This document shows positions 25,725 to 34,980 of a stretch of 64,000 nt of DNA, piece by piece. The stretch comes from Desulforhopalus sp. (lineage in GTDB: Bacteria; Desulfobacterota; Desulfobulbia; Desulfobulbales; Desulfocapsaceae), in the NCBI GenBank assembly GCA_030247675.1, contig JAOTRX010000006.1:1-64000 (forward strand), read 5' to 3'. Both the position numbers and the translations under genes were made by a program. How positions within the stretch are numbered: position 1 is the first letter of the stretch; every line of letters starts with the position of its first letter. The notes beneath the pieces were generated by a model. It was not told the origin of the DNA, made no database searches, and saw only the letters and a list, made by a program, of their open reading frames with translations.

Positions 25725-26666
25725 TTCTTTCTCTGCTCCTGGTTGAATTTCTCTTTGATTTTTGGCGCAGCTCCTGACCGCTGGACCTTTACTGGTGTCA
25801 GACTGACTGTGCCGATATCTTGACCGTTGGCTACGGTGAGCAATCCGGTCTCAACGAGTACGGGCTTGCAGGTGGTAAAGCAAAGATCGGGCCAGGGATT
25901 GTTGTGTTTGATCAACATACCGAATATTAATAGAAAAATAATATTCCAGCGGCAGCAGTTGGTGTTTTCCTGTACGGGGGTACTCACACAATTGTAAAGC
26001 ATTTGTTGGGAGAGTGACAGATTTGTTAGTTTTCTTCTTAAGAAGAATTGAGGACAGGACCAGGGCTGACTTGACGGGAGTGTTCTCACTGCGATTTCTG
26101 GGGATGACGGCTTTTCGGCTCCTTGCTCCGAGGGAGTTGAACATCTCTGTCGCTGGCAATAGCGACCAAATCCTCTGCATCACTTTCTCCGGCGCTTTTC
26201 TCCATGACCTTTCACTACTGTTGAGGAATTATCCATCCCATGTCCTGTTTGAAGACTGGTGCTGTTTCCATGATGATTTTTGAGAATGGTGCTAATTGTT
26301 GCGAATCGAAAATTTCTTTAGTGAGCCGAAAAATTCGAGGAGAGTAATGTATCGGTTAAAATCCATATTTGAGTGATTTTGTACAGAGCAGCCGATGTTT
26401 TACCTTGGCCATTAAGACTGGATGATTACCAACGCATTAAATGTAAGCAATTATAAAAATTATTTGGAGGCATTGATAATACAGGTGCTTTCTGTATCTT
26501 GCTGAGAATGTAAGGAAATAATCCAAAATAAGGATGGGGAAATACCTTTGAAAAAATATATAAACCGGGTTTATTTGTGAATCTGGTGCTTTTTAGTGAG
26601 GAAAGAAGCTGGGGGATCAATGCCCATTTATCAAGCCTTACCTATTCCTATTCATTTTGAATGTTT
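25725..26666. other. AT-rich stretch without a convincing gene
   Basis: About 940 bp between the beta-barrel gene and a truncated membrane-protein gene. Open frames of 90-120 codons exist on both strands but lack family features, good ribosome-binding sites and codon bias. The stretch may hold the barrel gene's promoter region and decayed sequence next to the insertion scar. Confidence 0.5.
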
Positions 26667-26774
26667 ATGGCGAATAAACAGCTGGTTAGCTTGGTCCGAC
26701 CCCAATTGGAGCTGTGGGCCCAGTGGCAATGCCGCTTAAAAAATAACCTCAATAACCAAGGATTAATCTTATGA
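26667..26774 (+). CDS. Possible 35-residue ORF overlapping the truncated membrane-protein gene
   Basis: Starts MANKQLVSLVRPQLELWAQW and ends with TGA overlapping the next ATG as ATGA. The overlap suggests coupling, but there is no Shine-Dalgarno sequence and no recognisable family. It could be the tail of a decayed gene. Confidence 0.25.
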   Translation: MANKQLVSLVRPQLELWAQWQCRLKNNLNNQGLIL

Positions 26775-26932
26775 TGGCAATCGCCGTATTAGGCACCCTC
26801 TTTCTTTATGGTTTGATTTCTATTGGTGTCGTCAAGCTGGTGGTGCGATGGGCGAAGAAGAGAGGCCGCAGTCCGATTCGTTGGGGAATAGTGGCAGGGT
26901 TGGTTATGTATCATTTCACTGCTGTCTCATAA
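26771..26932 (+). pseudogene. Truncated small inner-membrane protein, 3' part lost to an insertion element
   Basis: The first 47 residues (MMAIAVLGTLFLYGLISIGV, then VKLVVRWAKKRGRSPIRWG and a second hydrophobic stretch ending MY) look like the start of a conserved small membrane protein whose relatives, as I recall them, continue past this point with a WDWIP-type motif and a C-terminal domain. Here the frame runs into HFTAVS and a stop, at the left border of the IS4-type element. The missing part is not found after the mobile elements either, so sequence was deleted as well as interrupted. Family recollection is moderate; truncation at the element border is visible. Confidence 0.6.
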
Positions 26933-27632
26933 TTAGTTGAGGAAAACCGAATAAATAAAGGCCCGGAGAGCTTCTTGTGTTATAATGAGTTTGCGAAAAA
27001 CAATATAATACCAAGGAGATCCGAGCCATGGCGCATTGTAACACAATACTCAATCAACTTGCCTCATTTTTCCCGAGACATGATTTTGAAAATCTGGCCA
27101 ACAAACATCATCGAGGGCAGAAATTCCGCTCCTTCAGTCGCTGGAGCCAATTCCTCGCCATGATGATCGCCCAGCTGAGTGGTAGAAAGAGCCTGCGTGA
27201 CCTGGTCGGCAATATTGCCGTTCAAGGAAAGCGGATCTACCACCTGGGCATGAGGACAACCAGCAGGGCCACTCTTGCCCGCGTAAATGACCAGCAGCCC
27301 TATGACATCTACAAGGAACTGTTCTTCCAGCTGTTACAGCGATGCCAGGCACGTGCACCCAAGCATCAGTTCAAGTTCAAGGGGAAGATCTATCTGCTTG
27401 ATGCCACCACCATCAAGTTGTGCCTTGCGATTTTTCCTTGGGCTACATTCCGACGGGCCAAGGGTGCGGTCAAACTCCATTTTGGCCTCGATGCCGACGG
27501 CCATCTCTCGGTCTTTATGGACATGACTACCGGTAAAAAACACGAAATGGACTGGGCGCGAACTCTCCGCCTTCCTGCAGGAGCATGTGTTGTCTTTGAT
27601 CGTGGCTTTACCGACTACAGCTGGTATGGGGA
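26912..27632 (+). mobile_element. Left part of an IS4-family (ISPepr1-like) insertion sequence
   Basis: The left boundary is placed where the disrupted gene's reading diverges, near CATTTCACTGCTGTCTCATAA. The transposase gene starts about 115 bp in. The right part of the element is missing, cut by the RAYT element at 27633. The exact left end is uncertain by several bases. Confidence 0.6.
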
Positions 27633-27666
27633 ATTCCGGGGACAGTATACTTATCATTGGCAATAA
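27028..27666 (+). pseudogene. IS4-family transposase, C-terminally truncated
   Basis: The 212-residue frame matches the N-terminal half of ISPepr1-type IS4 transposases: MAHCNTILNQLASFFPRHDF, RSFSRWSQF, AQLSGRKSLRDLV, YHLG. The first two DDE aspartates are present (LLDATTIKL and VVFDRGFTDYSWYG). The frame then leaves the family exactly at the RAYT border (GEFRGQYTYHWQ), so the glutamate-bearing C-terminal region, roughly 150 residues, is absent. It cannot be active. Confidence 0.8.
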
Positions 27667-28404
27667 TTGGCTCATTTTGGTAAACCCTACCACATGGCAA
27701 GAATAGCGCGTGCAGTAGTTCCTGGCTATCCACATCATATCACCCAACGTGGTAACCGTCGTCAGCAGACATTCTTCTGCGACGACGACTACCTGACGTA
27801 TATCGAACTGATGACACAATGGTGCAGTGTGTATCATGTCGAGATCTGGGCCTGGTGCCTGATGCCGAACCATATTCACCTAATCGCCGTACCGCAAAAT
27901 GAGGATGGCCTGGCCCGTGCTATCGGGGAAGCTCATCGCCGTTACACCCGGCTGATCAATTTTCGTGAGAAATGGCGGGGTCATCTGTGGCAGGAACGAT
28001 TTGCCTCTTATCCCATGGATGAGTCGTATTTATTGGCGACAGCCCGATATATTGAAATGAACCCTGTTGCTGCAAAGCTTGTGCAAAACCCTGAGGATTA
28101 CCGATGGAGCAGTGCTCACGCACATCTCGCTGGAGAGAATGATGGTTTGGTCAAGGTCATGCCTCTGCTCGAGTTGGTTCCCGATTGGCGCAATTTTTTA
28201 AAGCTTACACCGCCAAATGAAGTCGATGTGATTCACCGTCATGAGCGCACAGGCCGACCTTTGGGGAGGGATGATTTTGTTGTACAAATGGAAGTTGCCC
28301 TTAAGAGAAATTTAAGACCTCAAAAACCCGGGCCCAAAAAGAACAACAAGATTTCGTGAAGGTTCTTTTCTCCTTGCTGGAGATAAATAAATTGTCCCCA
28401 GAAT
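27633..28404 (+). mobile_element. RAYT (IS200-like HUH transposase) element with inverted ends
   Basis: Left end ATTCCGGGGACAGTAT (27633-27648) and right end AAATTGTCCCCAGAAT (28389-28404) are inverted matches at 13 of 16 positions around the GGGGACA core, enclosing the transposase gene. It lies inside the IS4-type transposase gene, so it arrived later. Confidence 0.65.
27694..28359 (+). CDS. REP-associated tyrosine transposase (RAYT, IS200-like fold)
   Basis: A 221-residue HUH single-strand transposase. Visible motifs: N-terminal PGYPHHITQRGNRRQQTFF, the HUH pair in MPNHIHLIAV, HLWQERFASYPMD and the catalytic-tyrosine region ARYIEMNPVAAK. The basic C-terminus (LRPQKPGPKKN) is common. Members nick and join palindromic DNA in single-stranded form. 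The start is ATG at 27694; upstream in-frame extension enters the element's end. The gene appears intact and could still be active, unlike the IS4 gene it interrupts. Confidence 0.85.
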   Translation: MARIARAVVPGYPHHITQRGNRRQQTFFCDDDYLTYIELMTQWCSVYHVEIWAWCLMPNHIHLIAVPQNEDGLARAIGEAHRRYTRLINFREKWRGHLWQERFASYPMDESYLLATARYIEMNPVAAKLVQNPEDYRWSSAHAHLAGENDGLVKVMPLLELVPDWRNFLKLTPPNEVDVIHRHERTGRPLGRDDFVVQMEVALKRNLRPQKPGPKKNNKIS

Positions 28405-28421
28405 ACCAGAATACACACTGA

Positions 28422-28460
28422 AAGGAAGTTCCGGATGGCGAAAATCCCAGGAACTTCCTT
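28422..28460. terminator. Hairpin downstream of the serralysin gene
   Basis: An exact 11-bp stem, AAGGAAGTTCC with GGAACTTCCTT, loop of 17 bases. T-tracts are short on both sides, so it is a modest bidirectional terminator between the RAYT element and the protease gene. Confidence 0.55.
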
Positions 28461-28483
28461 CCAGTTTTGTCTGTGAGAGGGTT

Positions 28484-30415
28484 CTACGCCACCACAAAGA
28501 AATCAGCGGCGGAAACAGTGCTTGGCTTTGTGGTGAGGGTGGCGAACTGCACGCTTACTCCGGCGCCTGTACCGTCGAAATCATATAAGAGAGCCCCTGA
28601 GGTGGTGTTGTAAACGACGAAGTCATTACTGTCGCCCGCAAGACCACTGGCTGAGGCCCTGAAGAAGGCGGAGTTGAGGGTGCCGAGGGTTGAGAGGCGG
28701 GTGAATATGGTCCGGTCAAGCCATATTTTATCGAGCAAATGACCGAAATCAGTGATGGCATCTCTATTGCCGGTGGAACTGAGGGCAGTGTCAAAGACAA
28801 AGATGTCGGAGCCAGCTCCACCTGTCAAGCTGTCATTTCCCGCACCTCCATATAATCTGTCGTTGCCAAGGCCGCCATTCAGGATGTCGGCACCGGCCCC
28901 GCCGATCAGGATATTGGCGGCACTGTTGCCGATTATGGTATTGGCCAAGGTGTTGCCGACGGCATTGATAGCGGCGGTACCAAGAAGGGTCACCTTCTCA
29001 AGATTGGCCCCAAGGGTGTAACTGATGCTTGCAAAGACTGAGTCAATTTCCGAGGCCAAGGTGCTGGTTTCGGTGATGATGTCACCAGCGTTATCGACGT
29101 AGTAGGTGTCGTTGCCGATCCCCCCGATCATCCTGTCGGCGCCTGCCCCGCCATTTAGGATGTCGGCACCGGTGCCGCCACTCAGGACGTTGGCGGCGCT
29201 GTTGCCGATGAGGGTGTTGGCAAGGGCGTTGCCGGCACCATTGATGGCAGCGACTCCGGTAAGGGTCAAATTTTCAAGATTGGCCCCAAGGGTATAGCTG
29301 ATGCTCGCAAAGACCGAGTCGATTTCCGATACGAGCGTGCTGGTCTCGGTGATGATGTCACCGGCGTTATCGACGAAATAGCTGTCATTGCCGAGCCCCC
29401 CGATCATCCGGTCGGCACCTTTTCCACCGTTGAGGATGTTGGCGACATCGTTGCCGATAAGGGTATCGTTAAAGACCGAGCCGGTGGCATTTTCTATGGT
29501 TGCGCCGTAGGCGATGGTCAAACAATCCCGGACATAGGATTGGCCATTCCAGAAACTGACGCCGATGCTCGACCAGTAGCCGGAGCGCAGGTCAAGGATG
29601 ACGTACTGTGACTGGTTCGAGCCGTCAAGGGTATCGGTGCCGCCCGCATCCCAGATCGTCTCAAAGATTTTCTTGTTTGCATCCCAGCGATAGATATCAT
29701 TGCCGGTTTTGTAGGTCATGTTTGCACCATACAAAAACTGGATTGCCCGGATGTCGTTGAGCATCGGAGAGGTTGGGTAAAATGCATTGCTGTAGCCGTT
29801 GAGGTCATCGCCATTATAGGAGCGGTAGCTCATGACGCTGTATTTCAACTGATCCTGGCCGGCAACAGGGGCTACCGGGCCGGTGTGCGGGTGACCCAGG
29901 CCAAGGGCATGGCCGAGTTCGTGGACAAAGGTCTGATAGCCGTAGGTTCCGACCACCGGATTATTGTAATACGACGGGTAGTTCGGGCCGAACCAGATAT
30001 CGCCGCCATTGGCAGTAGTCGATGGATACCAGGCGTAGGCAGTAGGGTTGGAGTAATCGTTCGATTGTCCCCAGCGGATATCACCGGCATTGGTTGATGA
30101 ATCGGTGGTTTCGGTAAAGGTGATTTTAGCGACGGCAGCCCAGCCGGCCATGGCACTGCGCGCCGCGGTAATCTGCGCGAGCGAAAAAGCTGTGACCCTG
30201 GCCGTATCGCCGGTGTTATAGCCGTATCGAGAGTTGAGGGTGGAAAAGCTGGTGGTCAGAGACACGCCGCTGCCAATGCCACCACCCCATTTTGACCCAC
30301 CCAGCAAATTGGTGATGCTAGCAGAAGTCGAGCCTACAGCCGTCGGGTTGTAATAGCTCACCGAGGCCCTGTTGCCATATATCCCGTTACCATTGCCTGT
30401 GTATGTTGTTGTCAT
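28484..30415 (-). CDS. Serralysin-type (M10B) RTX metalloprotease
   Basis: A 643-residue secreted zinc protease. The catalytic helix HELGHALGLGH is at residues 165-175 and the Met-turn SVMSY at 193-197. It is followed by the M10 serralysin C-terminal region, RTX-like calcium-binding repeats (NGGKGADRMIGGLGNDSY, LYGGAGNDSLTGGAGSD) and a C-terminal secretion-type end (STVSAADFFVVA). There is no Sec signal, which fits export by a type I system, and such a system is divergently encoded from 30974. The RTX part includes two tandem 92-residue copies. The start codon overlaps the stop of a 93-residue ORF upstream (ATGA). GAGGAA precedes it at a long spacing. Substrate: extracellular proteins, inferred. 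Confidence 0.9.
   Translation of the reverse strand: MTTTYTGNGNGIYGNRASVSYYNPTAVGSTSASITNLLGGSKWGGGIGSGVSLTTSFSTLNSRYGYNTGDTARVTAFSLAQITAARSAMAGWAAVAKITFTETTDSSTNAGDIRWGQSNDYSNPTAYAWYPSTTANGGDIWFGPNYPSYYNNPVVGTYGYQTFVHELGHALGLGHPHTGPVAPVAGQDQLKYSVMSYRSYNGDDLNGYSNAFYPTSPMLNDIRAIQFLYGANMTYKTGNDIYRWDANKKIFETIWDAGGTDTLDGSNQSQYVILDLRSGYWSSIGVSFWNGQSYVRDCLTIAYGATIENATGSVFNDTLIGNDVANILNGGKGADRMIGGLGNDSYFVDNAGDIITETSTLVSEIDSVFASISYTLGANLENLTLTGVAAINGAGNALANTLIGNSAANVLSGGTGADILNGGAGADRMIGGIGNDTYYVDNAGDIITETSTLASEIDSVFASISYTLGANLEKVTLLGTAAINAVGNTLANTIIGNSAANILIGGAGADILNGGLGNDRLYGGAGNDSLTGGAGSDIFVFDTALSSTGNRDAITDFGHLLDKIWLDRTIFTRLSTLGTLNSAFFRASASGLAGDSNDFVVYNTTSGALLYDFDGTGAGVSVQFATLTTKPSTVSAADFFVVA
28838..29389 (-). 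repeat. Two tandem 276-bp repeats within the RTX region
   Basis: Each unit codes for 92 residues beginning NDSYFVDNAGDIITETSTL or NDTYYVDNAGDIITETSTL and containing ASISYTLGANLE and IGNSAAN. The two are very similar at DNA level, as in a recent duplication of an RTX block (29389-29114 and 29113-28838). Confidence 0.75.
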
Positions 30416-30693
30416 GGGATTATCGTTTCCTCGGTTGAGATGTCTCTTTTGCCGCCGGTCATCGAGATGTACGGGGCAGGGTGATGGCCGGGGTGTGGCG
30501 CGTTTTCCGGCAATCCTTCTGTCCGTATCCTGTGGGGATCGGTTGCAATATGGTAATTGAAATGCTGTGTGGTAATTGAATTACTATTTGTGGCTGCTGT
30601 TGACTGCCATGTCTTGCCGGGGTATTGAACGGCATTGACAATACCGGCCTGTGGCACAGCGAATTTCATTAATATCTTGGTAGCGATTTTCAT
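30412..30693 (-). CDS. Small ORF translationally coupled to the serralysin gene
   Basis: A 93-residue frame whose stop TGA overlaps the protease ATG as ATGA, and whose own start is preceded by CGGAG six bases upstream. The N-terminus (MKIATKILMKFAVPQAG) is mildly hydrophobic and basic; the remainder is polar, rich in His, Thr and Pro (ENAPHPGHHPAPYISM). I recognise no family, and it does not look like a typical serralysin inhibitor. The overlap and ribosome-binding site support a real gene, possibly a chaperone, immunity or leader function. Confidence 0.5.
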   Translation of the reverse strand: MKIATKILMKFAVPQAGIVNAVQYPGKTWQSTAATNSNSITTQHFNYHIATDPHRIRTEGLPENAPHPGHHPAPYISMTGGKRDISTEETIIP

Positions 30694-30973
30694 CTTGTTC
30701 TCCGAGGCAAAATAGGTGACTCAGCCTTTCTGGAGCAATAATCGATCCAATCTGTATGGTAATCGCTCGAATAAACAATATTCCAACACATCCGGCTATG
30801 TTTTGCGGGCAGCCGGTGATTAATAGTTTCATTGTTAGGTGAAACTGGCTAGAATCTTCGCTGTGGAAGATTATCCGTTCCTTTCAATTTGTTATGGATG
30901 TATTGGCTTTTCCGGAAGGGGTGTTTGGCAAACGGCTCAGCAGTAATACATCACACAACCGCAAGATGAATCA
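30694..30973. other. Divergent regulatory region between the protease and its secretion genes
   Basis: About 280 bp, AT-rich in the middle, between two divergent units that probably work together. No operator could be singled out. A direct repeat of TGGTAATTGAA lies within the small ORF at about 30550-30579. Confidence 0.35.
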
Positions 30974-33562
30974 ATGACGAACGAAACCGCAACCGCCGCA
31001 CCGGCAGCTGAAGCGCCCTCGGGCCTCTTGGCCTGTTGCCGCCATCTGGCGGTGAGTTCCGGGCAGGCTGTTTTTGCCGCGCAGCTCGATACTCTCCGGG
31101 AGGGCTTCGGCCCGCAGGGACGGCAGGAGACTCTCGAAGGAGTGGTCCGGGTTGGGCGGGCTGCCGGTTTGCAGACGGTTATCCAGCGGCTGCAGCCTGA
31201 CCAGTTGGCCACCCTCGCCGGGCAACTGCCGGCGGTTGGCGAGTTGCGTGACGGCCGTTATCTGGTCTTTGCCGGAATTGCCGCTGGCAAAGACCCGGGG
31301 GCGGAGGTACTCACCGTGCTTATTCCCCGCCCGGATGGACAAATGCAGGCCGAGCAGGTAACGCGGCAGGCCCTCCAGCCGCTTTGGACCGGTGGCCTGT
31401 TGCGTTTTGACAAGATCAATACCGCCCTGGTCTGTTTTACCCTCATTGCCCGCGAGCATAAGATCGAGTTGACAAGGGAGCGTCTGCTCCACGAATATAA
31501 CCTTGTCGCCGACGAAATCCCCAAGGATACCCTATTGCGGATGGCCAAGGAAATGGGCCTGAAGGCCAAGCTCCTCAAACTATCATGGAACAGCCTGGTT
31601 AATCTGCAGAAGGCCTATCCGGCAATCGCCGTCCTGCAGAATGGCCGGCATATGGTCATCGCCGGCGTGACGGCGCGGGGCGAGCAGGATAAGCCGGGTG
31701 AAATTGTCGTTGCCTGCTTCGACCCCCTGGCCGGCAGCGGTGGTGCCCATGTCCGTTTAACCCGCCAGGAGTTTGAGGCGATCTGGGCCGGCAGGGTTTA
31801 TGTCCTGAAACGGCCGTACAAGCTCACCGACGAAGGACAGCCGTTTAGCCTGCGCTGGTTTATCCCGGAGATTCTCAAACAAAAAATCACCTTTATCGAT
31901 ATTGCCCTGGCGGTGCTTTTTATCAACGCCATCTCCCTGGTGACGCCGATTTTTTTCCAGATCGTCATTGATAAGGTTCTGGTCAACCAGGCTTATACGA
32001 CCTTGCACGTCCTCGGCATCGGCATGGCCGGGGCGTTGGCGGTCAATGCCGGACTCGATTTTCTCCGCGACTACCTGCTGCTTCATGCCACCAATAAGAT
32101 CGATCTGCGGGTAACCGGACGCACCTTTAAACATCTCCTCAACCTGCCCCTCGATTTCTTTGAGCACGTCGCCGCCGGTGTCTTGACCCAGCATATGCAG
32201 CAGACCGCCAAGATTCGCAATTTCCTCACCGGCAACGTCTTTCTCACCATGCTTGAGGCCACTTCGCTGTTTGTCTTCCTGCCCTTTCTGTTCTTCTACA
32301 GCTTCCAGCTCACCGGCATTGTCCTTGTCTTCACCGTGACCATTGCCCTGGTCATCGGGGTCCTGATCGTCCCCTTTAAGCGGCGCTTGAACGCCCTCTA
32401 CGAGGCCGAGGGCAGCAGGCAGGCGATGCTTGTCGAGACCATCAACGGTATGGCCACGGTCAAGGCCATGGCCATTGAGCCGCTGCTGCGCAAACAATGG
32501 GAAAACAAGGTGGCCAAGGCGGTCAGTATGCAGTTTCTCGTCGGCAAGATCTCCATCACCGCCAAATCCATCACCCAGTTTTTAGAGAGAATGATGACGG
32601 TCATCCTGGTCTGGATGGGCGCCAGCCAGGTCTTTGACGGGACGCTTACTGTCGGCGCCCTCATCGCCTTCCAGATGCTCGCCGGCCGGGTGACCTCGCC
32701 CTTGGTGCGTTTGGTCGGCCTTATCAATCAATATCAGGAAGCGGCGTTGTCTGTTGAAAAACTCGGCCTGGTCATGAATGCCCGGCAGGAATGGGGTGCC
32801 GACCGGCACGGCGTCCGGCCATCGCTCGCCGGCGATATTGTCTTCGACCGGGTGAGTTTTCGTTACGCCCCCGACCTGCCCAATGCCCTGAAAGAGATTT
32901 CGCTCGTCATCCCGGCCGGCAAAACCCTGGGCATCGTCGGACCGAGCGGTTCCGGCAAGACCACCCTTACCCGCATGCTGCAGAAGGTATATTTCCCGAC
33001 GACCGGCACCATCAGGATCAACAACTGCTACCTCAACGAGCTGGACACTGCCCATCTCCGGCAAAACATGGGGGTGGTGCTGCAGGAGAATTTCCTTTTT
33101 CATGCGACGGTTGCCGAAAATATCAGGGCCGGTCAGGCCTCGGCGACGCGGCAGCAGATCATCCACGCCGCCCTCATGGCCGGTGCCGATGAGTTTATCG
33201 TCCAGTTGCCGCAGGGCTATGACACTATGCTCGAAGAGGGTGCCAAAAACCTGTCGGGCGGCCAGCGGCAGCGCCTGGCCATCGCCCGGGCCCTCCTCAC
33301 TCAGCCGGAAATCCTCATCTTCGACGAAGCGACCAGTGCCCTCGATCCGGAAAGTGAGCGGATTGTCCGCGAGAATCTGGTGCAAATCGCCAAGAACCGC
33401 ACGGTGATCATTGTCTCGCACCGCCTGTCGATGCTCAAAGACGCCGACAGCATTCTGGTTTTGGCGGGTGGCGAACGGGTAGGCCACGGGTCGCATGGGC
33501 AATTGCTGGAGAACTGCCAGCTGTACCGCCACCTCTGGCAGCAGCAGATGGAGCTGAAATGA
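30974..33562 (+). CDS. Type I secretion ABC transporter with two C39-like domains
   Basis: An 862-residue inner-membrane permease/ATPase for C-terminal-signal substrates, probably the divergent serralysin. The transmembrane domain spans about 285-560 (FIDIALAVLFINAISLVTPIFF onward). The ATPase has Walker A GPSGSGKTT at 656-664, signature LSGGQRQR and Walker B ILIFDEATSALD. The N-terminus holds a degenerate peptidase-C39-like domain at about 140-280 (TALVCFTLIAREHKIEL) and, before it, a second similar block at about 10-130 (GLLACCRHLAVSSGQAVFAAQL). Neither keeps a full catalytic triad, so they should dock the substrate. HlyB-type proteins usually have one such domain and about 710 residues. 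The stop overlaps the adaptor start as ATGA. Confidence 0.9.
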   Translation: MTNETATAAPAAEAPSGLLACCRHLAVSSGQAVFAAQLDTLREGFGPQGRQETLEGVVRVGRAAGLQTVIQRLQPDQLATLAGQLPAVGELRDGRYLVFAGIAAGKDPGAEVLTVLIPRPDGQMQAEQVTRQALQPLWTGGLLRFDKINTALVCFTLIAREHKIELTRERLLHEYNLVADEIPKDTLLRMAKEMGLKAKLLKLSWNSLVNLQKAYPAIAVLQNGRHMVIAGVTARGEQDKPGEIVVACFDPLAGSGGAHVRLTRQEFEAIWAGRVYVLKRPYKLTDEGQPFSLRWFIPEILKQKITFIDIALAVLFINAISLVTPIFFQIVIDKVLVNQAYTTLHVLGIGMAGALAVNAGLDFLRDYLLLHATNKIDLRVTGRTFKHLLNLPLDFFEHVAAGVLTQHMQQTAKIRNFLTGNVFLTMLEATSLFVFLPFLFFYSFQLTGIVLVFTVTIALVIGVLIVPFKRRLNALYEAEGSRQAMLVETINGMATVKAMAIEPLLRKQWENKVAKAVSMQFLVGKISITAKSITQFLERMMTVILVWMGASQVFDGTLTVGALIAFQMLAGRVTSPLVRLVGLINQYQEAALSVEKLGLVMNARQEWGADRHGVRPSLAGDIVFDRVSFRYAPDLPNALKEISLVIPAGKTLGIVGPSGSGKTTLTRMLQKVYFPTTGTIRINNCYLNELDTAHLRQNMGVVLQENFLFHATVAENIRAGQASATRQQIIHAALMAGADEFIVQLPQGYDTMLEEGAKNLSGGQRQRLAIARALLTQPEILIFDEATSALDPESERIVRENLVQIAKNRTVIIVSHRLSMLKDADSILVLAGGERVGHGSHGQLLENCQLYRHLWQQQMELK

Positions 33563-34923
33563 ACAAGGGCAAGACAAAACTCTCCGAAGATGTTCTCGAA
33601 TATCAGCCGGATGCGGTGGAGATTGAGGAGCGCCCAGTTCCCGGCAGGATTCGCTGGGTGCTGTACCTGATCCTTGGCTCGCTGATTGCGGTGGTGGTTG
33701 GGGCGATCATCTTTCAGGTGGATCGCATTGTCGTCGCCGAAGGGGAGTTGATAACCACCTCGCCGACCATTGTCGTCCAGCCGCTGAGCACGGCGGTGGT
33801 CCGCTCGATCCATGTGCAGATTGGCGATACCGTCGAAAAGGGCCAGGTGCTGGTAACCCTTGATCCAACCTTCGCCAGCGCCGATCTCAGCCAGCTGACC
33901 AAACAAAACCTCACCCTCGGTGTGCAGATCCGGCGCATCCAGGCAGAACTGGCCCATAAGCCCTTTGCCGCCCGCCCGGAGGAAGGAGAGGATGGTCTGC
34001 TGCAGGAACAACTGCTTCGCCAGCGTAAGATAATCTACAATAAAAATAAACAGATGACCGAGGACAAAAGCGCCGCCCTTGAGGCCAAGCTCGCCCTCAA
34101 CGCCGTCCAGCGTCAGGGCCAGGAGCAGCAGGTAAAGCTGCTGCGCGACCTCGAAGGGACGACCGCCAAGTTGCCACAAAACGGCCCGGAATACCGGCTG
34201 AGGCTCCTTGAAACCCAAAAGTCCCGGGCACAGGCGGCCAATGCCGTTGAAAGCCTGCAGGCGGAAGAGCAGGTGACCCGCAATGAACTGAAACAGGTCC
34301 AGTCGGAGTGGCAGCGCTTTATCGAGGAACAGAACGGCGAACTGATGGAGCAGGAGGTGAAGCTGCGCACCGAGCTGGAAAAGGTCCTCGAAGAGCTGAA
34401 CAAGGCCAAGCGGATGCACGAGCTGGTGTCGCTGCGGGCGCCGGAAAAAGGCATAGTCCTGAAGATGGCCAAGCGCTCGGTGGGCTCGATCATCCAGGCG
34501 GCCGAGCCCTTGATTACCCTGGTGCCGAGCGACAGCGCCATTGAGGTCGAGGTGGATGTTGAGACCCGCGATATCGGGCGGATTCGGCCCGGCGATGCGG
34601 TGCGGGTCAAGCTCGATGCCTTTCCCTTTCAGCGCCATGACACCCTGCCGGGGATTGTCAGGGTCATAAGCGAAGACGCCTACCAGCGCAATAATCCGCC
34701 GGAGGCGGTGGTCGAGACATCGTCCGACGAACAACCGGCGACTGCCTTTTACAAGACCCGGGTCAGCCTGCTTTCAACCAGCCTGCGCAATGTCCCTGCC
34801 GGTTTCCGCCTCATGCCGGGAATGAAGGTGCGGGCCGAGATAAAGGTCGGTACGCGCAGTGTTATTTCGTACTTCCTCTACCCAATTATCAGGGCCTTTG
34901 ATGAGAGTATGCGCGAGCCATAA
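33559..34923 (+). CDS. HlyD-family type I secretion periplasmic adaptor
   Basis: A 454-residue membrane fusion protein. One membrane segment near residues 32-55 (IRWVLYLILGSLIAVVVGAIIF) is followed by a lipoyl-like half (VVRSIHVQIGDTVEKGQVLVTLDPT), long coiled-coil hairpin helices rich in Gln/Glu/Lys (about 110-290), the second lipoyl half (LRAPEKGIVLKMAKRSVG) and a beta-barrel end. It bridges the ABC transporter and an outer-membrane channel. It overlaps the ABC gene by four bases, so the two are coupled. The outer-membrane TolC partner is not in this cluster. Confidence 0.9.
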   Translation: MNKGKTKLSEDVLEYQPDAVEIEERPVPGRIRWVLYLILGSLIAVVVGAIIFQVDRIVVAEGELITTSPTIVVQPLSTAVVRSIHVQIGDTVEKGQVLVTLDPTFASADLSQLTKQNLTLGVQIRRIQAELAHKPFAARPEEGEDGLLQEQLLRQRKIIYNKNKQMTEDKSAALEAKLALNAVQRQGQEQQVKLLRDLEGTTAKLPQNGPEYRLRLLETQKSRAQAANAVESLQAEEQVTRNELKQVQSEWQRFIEEQNGELMEQEVKLRTELEKVLEELNKAKRMHELVSLRAPEKGIVLKMAKRSVGSIIQAAEPLITLVPSDSAIEVEVDVETRDIGRIRPGDAVRVKLDAFPFQRHDTLPGIVRVISEDAYQRNNPPEAVVETSSDEQPATAFYKTRVSLLSTSLRNVPAGFRLMPGMKVRAEIKVGTRSVISYFLYPIIRAFDESMREP

Positions 34924-34980
34924 GACCTGATCATGACGGATGATGCCAATCAACTTTAAAAGACGTACTCACAGAACATC

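Noticed and set aside
25721..26089. 122-codon minus-strand frame next to the beta-barrel gene
   Set aside because: No family features, no ribosome-binding site, composition unlike neighbours.
32582..34734. Minus-strand frames of 331 and 477 codons opposite the ABC transporter and adaptor genes
   Set aside because: Antisense shadows; both sense genes have complete family signatures.
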